In this document: positions 55,401 through 61,930 of the stretch, in pieces | Layout of the letters: each line of letters opens with the position of its first letter | Numbering within the stretch: position 1 is the stretch's first letter | Position numbers and translations under genes: made by a program | The notes under the pieces: generated by a model | What the model was told of the DNA's origin: nothing | What the model saw: the letters and a program-made list of their open reading frames with translations, nothing else | Database searches by the model: none | DNA from: Phellopilus nigrolimitatus | Lineage: Eukaryota > Basidiomycota > Agaricomycetes > Hymenochaetales > Hymenochaetaceae | Assembly (NCBI GenBank): GCA_021029095.1 | Contig: JAJOHG010000149.1 | Span: forward strand, 1 to 61,930 | DNA length: 61,930 nt | Direction of reading: 5' to 3'

Positions 55401-56589
55401 TCAACTTCCAAGTAGGTACCTCCACATGCCGAACGTAAGATTTACGATAAAACCGAGCACAAGTGCCATTTGCATCCGTTTCCTATAGTGTCGTACATGA
55501 GTCAACGATTCGCAAGTCTTTCCGCGAGAAAAAGAAAAACGAGCTCACGAGAAAACAACGCTGCTCGTCCGTTCATGCGTGCTCCCATCTTCCCAGAACA
55601 CCGCCGGGTGCGTAGCTCGCAGGAAAAAGAACGGCAAGAGGGGGAAGAAGAAGCCGACGAGGAGGCCTTGAAGGATCGTTGTGGACGCAGACGACTGCGT
55701 GATCGAAGTTGTGCTCCCGTCATCCAGCGCGTCAATCCACTGCTCTTCCAACGCCCGCGCGTGTTCGTCGTCTGTCGGTTTAAATTATGAATGAAGAAAA
55801 GATATATCAAAGAGAATAATAATGAAGACGCACAATCTTCGTCTTCCCCGAGCGGTTCCGTGTCGAGGTAGTTGCCCGACGACTGGCTGTGGAACGTCCG
55901 CCGGAAGTTCGCGATATCATCCTCTGAGAATCCCGCCGCCGCCAGCCGGTCGAATCCCCGCAGAGGTCTTATTTGTGCGTTCTTGTGTCATGTTCGAGGG
56001 TCAATGTGTCGGTAGCGCGCACCAATGAAGAAGAAAAAAGCCCTGCAACGCACCTGGACGTGCCCGTCGTCTCCCACTTCCTCGTCCGCCTCAACTATCT
56101 CAGCGCCAACAGAGCAATGTAGCCACGTAGGCGCCGGCCCCGCCGCGCCGTCACCCTCCACTGCACTCAAGCTCCCTCCGCCCTCCTGCGTATCCGACGC
56201 CGACGCCTGCTGCTGGCGTCGCTCGAGTGCGCCGAGCCAGTCGACCAGGACGACCGCGTCGCTGAGGATCCGACCGGCGTATATGAGCCGTAGCCGGCGC
56301 TGTGCAGCCTGCGGGCGCGCCGCGCGTATCTTTCGGCGCGTCGGGAGACGTGTCAGTTCTCCACCTCCGTAGAACACGCTAACGGGCGATGAGTTCGCAT
56401 ACGTACCTGCTGTTTGACGCTGCGCACCGTGTCTGTCGCGCCGAGCGCGAGGACGAGGTCGGGCAGACCGTCCGTGAAGCGCACCGTGAGCGCTCGTTGC
56501 GGCTGCGGCTGCACGACCGGCGCGTCGTGGTCTTCTTGTGGGGCGACGGCGCGCTGCTTGCCTTTGGCCTTCTCGCTGAGCCCGGGCAT
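55401..56589 (-). CDS. DSC3: Dsc E3 ubiquitin ligase complex subunit 3
   Basis: Part of the Golgi/endosomal Dsc ubiquitin ligase, which in fungi cleaves SREBP-type factors or degrades orphan membrane proteins. Five exons, about 280 residues. Exon 1 from 56589 (MPGLSEKAKGKQR) opens a ubiquitin-like domain (LTVRFTDGLPDLVL) that continues in exon 2 (RLIYAGRILSDAVVL). Exon 3 begins NAQIRPLRGFDRLAAAGFSEDD, the conserved DUF2407 C-terminal signature; this acceptor is fixed by frame. Exon 4 has LEEQWIDAL then a hydrophobic span LQGLLVGFFFPLLPFFFL. The last exon (KRMQMALVLGFIVNLTFGMW) supplies a second span and ends at 55401. A reader who misses the last intron would stop at 55545. It lies tail to tail with GST copy B. 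Confidence 0.9.
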
Positions 56590-56970
56590 GACTGAGGAAA
56601 AGTGTTTTGTGGATGGAGGAGATGGTGGTTGCTTTGCGGGTTGCTTGACACGCGCCCGTTCCGCAGCCAGCGCGTACCGACCTCCTTTCTCTCTTAATCG
56701 TCCTACTTATTCTGACTTCAAATCTTTTCCTTCATATTAACTGGCATCCTTGCTGCTCTACAAAAACTAACTGGACTCGTATTTGCGGACTGGTTCTCAC
56801 TAAGTTCTCACCGAATCATAACAGCTGGGAACACTTGAGTCACATGGGCTCCTTTCTGCCGCATTGATATGTATTACAAGCCCAAATTATCCCCTTCGTA
56901 GTTCGAACCCAAGCATGGTCCAGAGAGTGTTCGCAGTTATTTAAGGGACTATCTCTCACAGTTCGCTATC

Positions 56971-59234
56971 ATGGCGAATGGCACTGGCAAGCACGCTCTG
57001 GGGCAAGATGGCGATCTCTCGTTCGACATAGCGACCTCATGGATCACCGCGCTGAACAATGCTGTCGCGCACTTGGATGCTGGAGCCTTTACAGCGTGCA
57101 TCGCTCACGACGGCTGGCTTAGAGATCTCCTGGTCTTCGCTCCAGACCTCAGGACGCACCGCGGCTACGAAGCGATTCACTCTCATCTGGAAAACACTCT
57201 GGCTCAGGCTCAGATCTCGAACTTAGTGCTTGACGATAGTCCGTATGGGAAACCCAAGGCCTCTGAGTTTGGGCCTGGAATGCCTATCGTGGAGACTGCA
57301 TTTAACTTCGAGACGCCTAAGGCGACTGGGAAAGGCTACGTGCGCATTCTACCCCCGAGCGAAGGCGAGGTGCCGACGGCTCTATGCTTGATGATGATGC
57401 TGAGCGACTGGAAGGGCCACGAAGAAATCGATCACGAGTCTGGCATCTTCGAGGGCCATAACTTGTCCTGGCAAGAGGTGCGAGATCGACGGCGTGCTGA
57501 AATCGAGAAGGACCCACTTGCTATCGTTGGTAAGCCCCCTTTTCCTTTCTCTAGCGAATAAAATGAGATAGAGCATCAATGGAACTGGGTAGTCGGAGCT
57601 GCGCAGTCGGGCTTGCAAGTTGCGGCTCGCTTTCGTCAAATGGGAATACGGACGCTCGTCATTGAACAGACTGCCCGTGTCGGAGACGTCTGGAGGAACA
57701 GGTATCCGACGCTCGCACTACATACGCCCCGCGGCCATCATTGCTGTGAGCGGTCCCAAAAATAAAATTAATAGTATGAGCAGTGTATAATCAAGATTGA
57801 AGTTTTGTACCAGCCGTATCCGTCGAACTGGCCGGAGTACACTCCGAGGGACAAGCTGGCGTATTGGATAGAGCAGTACGCAGAAACCCAGGACCTCGTC
57901 GTCTGGACGTCTTCGACGCTAGAGCCCACGCCCAAATACAATACGACGACGAAACGGTGGGACGCCGTCATCAACCGGAACGGGATACCCGTCATGCTGC
58001 ACCCCGCGCACATCGTCATCGCCGTGAGCATGTACGGGGACCCCGTCGTCCCGTCCCTTGCGGGCGCTGCGTCCTTCCGGGGCACCATCCTCCATGCCAG
58101 CGCGTTCGGCGGGGGCGCGCCCTTCGCGGGACAGGCCGTCGTCGTCGTTGGTGCGGGCAACTCGGCCGCGGACGTCTGCCAGGACCTCGCGTTCCGCGGC
58201 GCCAGCGCGGTCACGATGGTGCAGCGCTCCGCGACGGCGGTCGTCTCGTCCGCGTACCTCGCCGCGACGTTTGGCGGGGCGTTCCCGGAGGGGCGTCCGA
58301 CGTACTATTCCGATCTGGCGTTTGCGGGAATGCCTATTGGGCTCCTAAGAGAGCTTGGGAAGAGGGTGCAGCCCTTTGCGGAGCAGTTTGATAAGGAGAT
58401 GTTGGAAGGCTTGAAGAAATCTGGATTCAAGCTGACGGATGGCCCTGATCATTCTGGACAGATCCTGATGGTATTTGATAGAGGGGGCGGCAAGTATACA
58501 GTACCTTTTTTGCGTGGATTCACTGAAATCTTAATGTGTTCATCCTTTGACAGGATACTGTGAGTCAAGCAAGAAGCTCATTTTTGACTTCCTATTGTTT
58601 TGACGGGCGAAAAAGTTATCGACGTGGGATGTGCCTCTCTCATCATCAACGGCACAGTCAAGGTCAAGCAAGGCACCGAAATCGACCGTCTCACGCCGAC
58701 GGGTGTCGTCTTCGCCGACGGCTCCGAACAAGAAGCAGACGCAATAATACTTGCGTGGGTTTTTTCTTGCGCTGACTCACTTCCCCTGGATTTATTGTCT
58801 GACCTGCGTTCGCTCCTCTTATAGAACCGGGTGGCACCCCGTCCGCGAAAAGCTGCGGCGCATTTTCGGTGGAGATGTTATTGATCGCACGAGTGAGCTG
58901 TGGGGCACCGACGAAGGGGGGGAGCTCCGCGCGGGGTACAAGCCCTCCGGACAACCAGGCGTAAGTAGGCAAAAATAAAATTACCGAGCCTCACTAATGC
59001 TGAGTCCCGGCACGATTTCACACTTTTTTCTCTCGCTTAATCTTAGCTTTGGTTCGCCGCGGGCGACTTCGCAATTTCGCGCTTTTACTCCAAGTTTCTC
59101 GTAAGTAAAAAAAGATGCGATGCAAATGAATCGCTCTTAGCCAGTTCGGGAGGCACATGGCTTACTTCGCTCTTTGATTTGCTCTTTAGGCACTGTTCAT
59201 CAAGGGTATCGAACTGGGCTATTTTTCATCTTGA
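56971..59234 (+). CDS. flavin-containing monooxygenase with N-terminal NTF2-like domain
   Basis: A class B flavoprotein monooxygenase, FAD- and NADPH-dependent, of the type that oxidises soft nucleophiles or ketones. Exon 1 (56971-57529) encodes an NTF2/SnoaL-like domain (residues about 25-150), a fusion common in fungi. Exon 2 (from 57593) opens the FAD Rossmann fold with VVGAAQSGLQVAAR, where the second Gly of GxGxxG is Ala. The NADPH site VVVVGAGNSAADV is standard and the C-terminal ATGWHP motif is present. LYQPYPSNWPEYTPRDK and YSKFLALFIKGIELG are typical. Later junctions near 58743, 58961 and 59102 are clear. The stretch 58490-58615 is not: GGGK is followed by two possible short introns and I could not find an in-frame path to VIDVGCASLII. 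It is either a microexon or a frameshift. Confidence 0.85.
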
Positions 59235-59951
59235 AGGCTTTCGTCTACGTATGTGATGAGGAGCTAGACATGCTCCATTGTACCTGCTTCCCCAGAATTT
59301 TTTGCATTTATGATAGCAGATCTTCTATGAAATGAAATGAAAGTTTTGTCCATGATCATGATCCGAAGCGCGTTGGGTCTAGATATACAAACAATAATGC
59401 AACCAGTGTGTGTCTGCGCGAATGTAAAAGCAGGCAAGGCATGGATATGCGTCTATTTCCGCGTGAGTTCGTAGTCAGGACGTTCGGACAATGAAGAGTG
59501 TACATAGATCACGATCGTGTTGGGCGTCAATTATGCTGCAGAAGCAGCGCGAGTGAGTGAAATGAAAGGAACGAGCAGAATGGAAAGAAGCCGAAATGAA
59601 GTATGATCACGAAGTGCCGAAGATGGCGGTATATGTATGAAGATGTATCGAATAGTGTAGGAACTGTCGCTCATGTATAAGGAAGCGAAGACGATATTTT
59701 GAAAGAAGACGAAGCCGAAGAACTTCTGCTTTAGTTAAATAGAAAGACGGTCAATGCGATGTCTCGAAAATTATGTTCAGTGCGAAATAAGAATATTCCA
59801 TCGCTATGAATGCAATGGAGAGCTGTCTGTTTCCATTGTCGTGGGAGCAAAACAAAGAGAGGGGGCGGAGGAAGCTGGGAAAGCATGGAGAAGGTAACGA
59901 TGCTCCTCATGAGTGCATGCACGCATCTGTGCGCAGCGCGAAACATCGCTT
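59235..59951. other. intergenic, nothing recognised
   Basis: Tail-to-tail region between the monooxygenase and the CCCH gene. Purine-rich on the plus strand, with no coding signal. Confidence 0.5.
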
Positions 59952-61930
59952 CTAAGGCGATTCCGCCGAAAACAATTGCTAGATGCGAAAGCGTATCTCA
60001 GTTCGCTGTTTCCATCGAGACGACGCGGCAGGCAACTTGACTCACGTTTGGAAGCTCGAGGTGCACGCTGACGGGCGTCGACGGCGACGATTTCGCGCGG
60101 AGAAGCACGGCGTCGCGGCGGCCTGGGTCGAGCATCGCGCGGCTAACTATCGCGCTGTCACTGTTATCGTCGTACTCGTGACTCCACTCGGCTTTTTCCT
60201 CGCCCGCGTCCTGAACGACGATGACGGGCTGTGTGGAAGGGGGGCAGGCGCGCGCCCGGCGAGGCTGTACGACTGCAGGTTGAGTGCGAGTGCGTTGTCC
60301 ACGCCAGGAGCCTTCCGCGCTGGCGAGCCGTGCGGTGTACACACGGGTGCAGCGGGCATCAGAGATAGCGAGCTGGCGCGCTCTTTCCGGTCGACGGGTG
60401 TAGCGCCGAGGAACGGACGGCCGGTGATTGGTGCTAAGCAGCACATTGAATGGCGGCTAGTCGTTAAGGGAAACGACCATTACTCACGAGAGAAGGGATC
60501 TATGAAACCCGCGGCATGGCGACGAGAGAGCTCGGACGTGTCTTCCGAGTGACGACGGAGTCCGCTACCTTTTGATGATAGTAATTAGCAAGAACTCAAA
60601 CTCCATTCAAGGCAACTTACTGTCAGTGCCCATTTTAACTCCTCCACCGACCACTCCTCCAGTTGATTCTATAGAAGTTACCGGGCTTCTCGCTGGATGG
60701 GGAACCGGGCTGTGAGCACTCGTCTACAACCGGATTCTTCTGCTTGGGCACAACGGATTCTTCCATTGCTTATTTCTGGGCGACAGGGGACTAGGCGAAA
60801 TGGGAGTAATTCGAGTGATGGGTGTCTCAGAGTGCATACTACGCAGAGAGATAATAAATAAAAGAGGTCAATAATTACTTGAGCATCAGAGGTCGAAAAT
60901 AGCATTACAAATTGCAATGATTGCCCTTGTGGCACCGGCCAAAATCGTTAAAAAATCTACAAGGCTTGCTAAGTAAAGGGGAAATGCGTTAGACTCGGCA
61001 AGGAAATAAACAAGCACTAATATATGACTTGACGCACATCTGAAGTTAGCATTCCGCTGGGCAAGCCTTTCCGGCTCCACGTCCGCCTGCGAAAACACCC
61101 GCGGGGTTTGCCGCGGTGCGCCGGCGCTGGGCGGCCTGTTCTCACCGGGTAAACTCTGGTACATGGGGACCGAGATGGGAACGTGCATGATCCTGAGCGG
61201 GACGGGCGACGTTGGCGAGTAGATCGTGTATGGCGGCGTCGGTGGCAGCGGGCGCTGCATTGTGCTGTCCGTCCTTTTGGCGTTCACACCCACGCTCTTC
61301 CGCGGGTGTGCGTAAACGCGCGAGAGCGGGGAGAGGGGCGAGGGGGGAAGGAGGGGGCACCGTACGGTGCGGCCCGGATCTGCGCGTAGTCGGGCGTTTT
61401 GGGTGTCGCAGGTGTCATGGGCTCGTCCGTAACGACAGAAGACGAGTTCGACGGTGTGCGCATGCGCGTGCACGTGCGGTGGGCGGTGTGTGCGAGCGAG
61501 GGCGCAGCGAGGTCCATCACCTCCACGTCAAAGTCACGGCCGGAGCCGACAGATTGCGCGCTCGCAGGCGTTGAGTCGGGCGTGGAGTTAGGGACGCGGA
61601 AGGGCGGAGGCGTGGACGGAAAGTATGACGTGGCGGAAGGGCTGGTTGGGTATCCAGCGGGCAGCGTCAATAACGGCGTGGGTGGGGGCGAGTCGTTGTG
61701 CAGATAGCTGCAGCGGGTACCATATACGCATCTACCTAGAAGATAGTTGCGGCAGGGGCGGGCTAGTTGCGAATAGACATGAGCGGGACGCGGCGGCGTT
61801 TTTGGAAAAAGACGCTTACTCCGATACTTGGGATGCTGCTCCGGCTTCGCCTTCCACGCGCCGTCCAGCTCCCTCACATCGGCGTCGTCCTCCGTGCCGA
61901 CATCCGACTCGAGCTCGGGCACTTCGTCGC
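59952..61930 (-). CDS. CCCH zinc-finger protein, C-terminal part (runs off right edge)
   Basis: The 5' end lies beyond the window. The first visible exon (to about 61364) has a single CCCH finger, CRNYLLGRCVYGTRCSYLH (C-x7-C-x5-C-x3-H), near its start, then Pro/Ser/Thr-rich sequence. That type usually binds RNA. An intron of about 98 bp joins RAAP to TMQRPLPPTPPYTIYSP in phase. Further down, SAHSPVPHPARSPVTSIEST, an intron at 60624-60573 giving MGTDS-SGLRRHSED, and another (about 60503-60452) joining FIDPFS to PPITGRPFLG all keep frame. The last exons read RRDAVLLRAKSSPSTPVSV and, after a GTGAGT intron, QLFSAESP-stop at 59952. Exon joins between 60750 and 61060, and near 60200-60260, are not settled. 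Most of this part is probably disordered. Confidence 0.65.

Larger units (their letters stand above)
53590..56170 (+). repeat. inverted segmental duplication, copy B (source copy)
   Basis: Partner of 14390-16185 in opposite orientation, 38 kb away. It carries the GST promoter (from about 53590, CAGTACCACGTGCTAGC), the GST gene, repeat RE1 and the DSC3 gene back to about the middle of its exon 2, where similarity stops near 56160-56170. Compared with copy A it has an extra 214 bp in the promoter and about 590 bp more between 55160 and 55750. Confidence 0.9.

Noticed and set aside
1..61930. CRISPR arrays, bacterial operons, rRNA genes
   Set aside because: No regularly spaced direct repeats. 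The DNA is eukaryotic with many introns, and no rRNA-like stretch was recognised.

Overview
The window comes from a filamentous basidiomycete, most likely an Agaricomycete. Genes are broken by many 50-60 bp GT-AG introns, coding regions are moderately GC-rich, and the gene set is typical of that group (a BBC1-type actin-patch protein, a Dsc3 homologue, a fungal GT15 mannosyltransferase, an NTF2-FMO fusion). The large family of F-box proteins with Cys-rich motifs suggests a polypore or a relative, but that placement is inference.

Layout. 1-5.7 kb is gene-poor and holds a decayed F-box gene. 5.8-12 kb holds mitochondrial FAD glycerol-3-phosphate dehydrogenase (GUT2) and an S9 peptidase. 12.2-16.2 kb is rearranged: a decayed F-box gene, then an inverted copy of a glutathione transferase (GST) plus a fragment of DSC3. 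16.7-24.9 kb holds KIN17 and a 1735-residue BBC1-like protein in divergent orientation, then a small unknown gene. 25.2-27.9 kb holds an intact F-box gene. 28.4-38 kb holds heme oxygenase, a KTR-type mannosyltransferase, the PP4 catalytic subunit and EBP2, with two kinds of small inverted-repeat element between them. 38-51.7 kb holds an unrelated F-box gene, three more intact members of the F-box family, and CDC37. 51.8-62 kb holds a small membrane protein, the source copy of the GST-DSC3 segment, a flavin monooxygenase, and a CCCH zinc-finger gene that runs off the right edge.

The conserved genes have unrelated housekeeping roles: glycerol shuttle, DNA repair, actin patches, heme breakdown, glycosylation, phosphatase signalling, ribosome assembly, Hsp90 clients and ER/Golgi ubiquitin ligase. 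They do not form a pathway. Between them lies a fast-changing layer. It contains six members of one F-box/zinc-finger family (four that appear intact, two decayed), a 2 kb inverted duplication with 38 kb between its two copies, two or three short non-autonomous element families, and a CGCGACGCG-type motif found upstream of four of the six F-box copies.

Gene models were spliced by hand. For GUT2, the S9 peptidase, both GSTs, KIN17, BBC1, KTR, PP4, EBP2 and the single F-box gene, the summed exons divide by three with every junction in phase. One junction in the flavin monooxygenase and some in the CCCH gene could not be settled.
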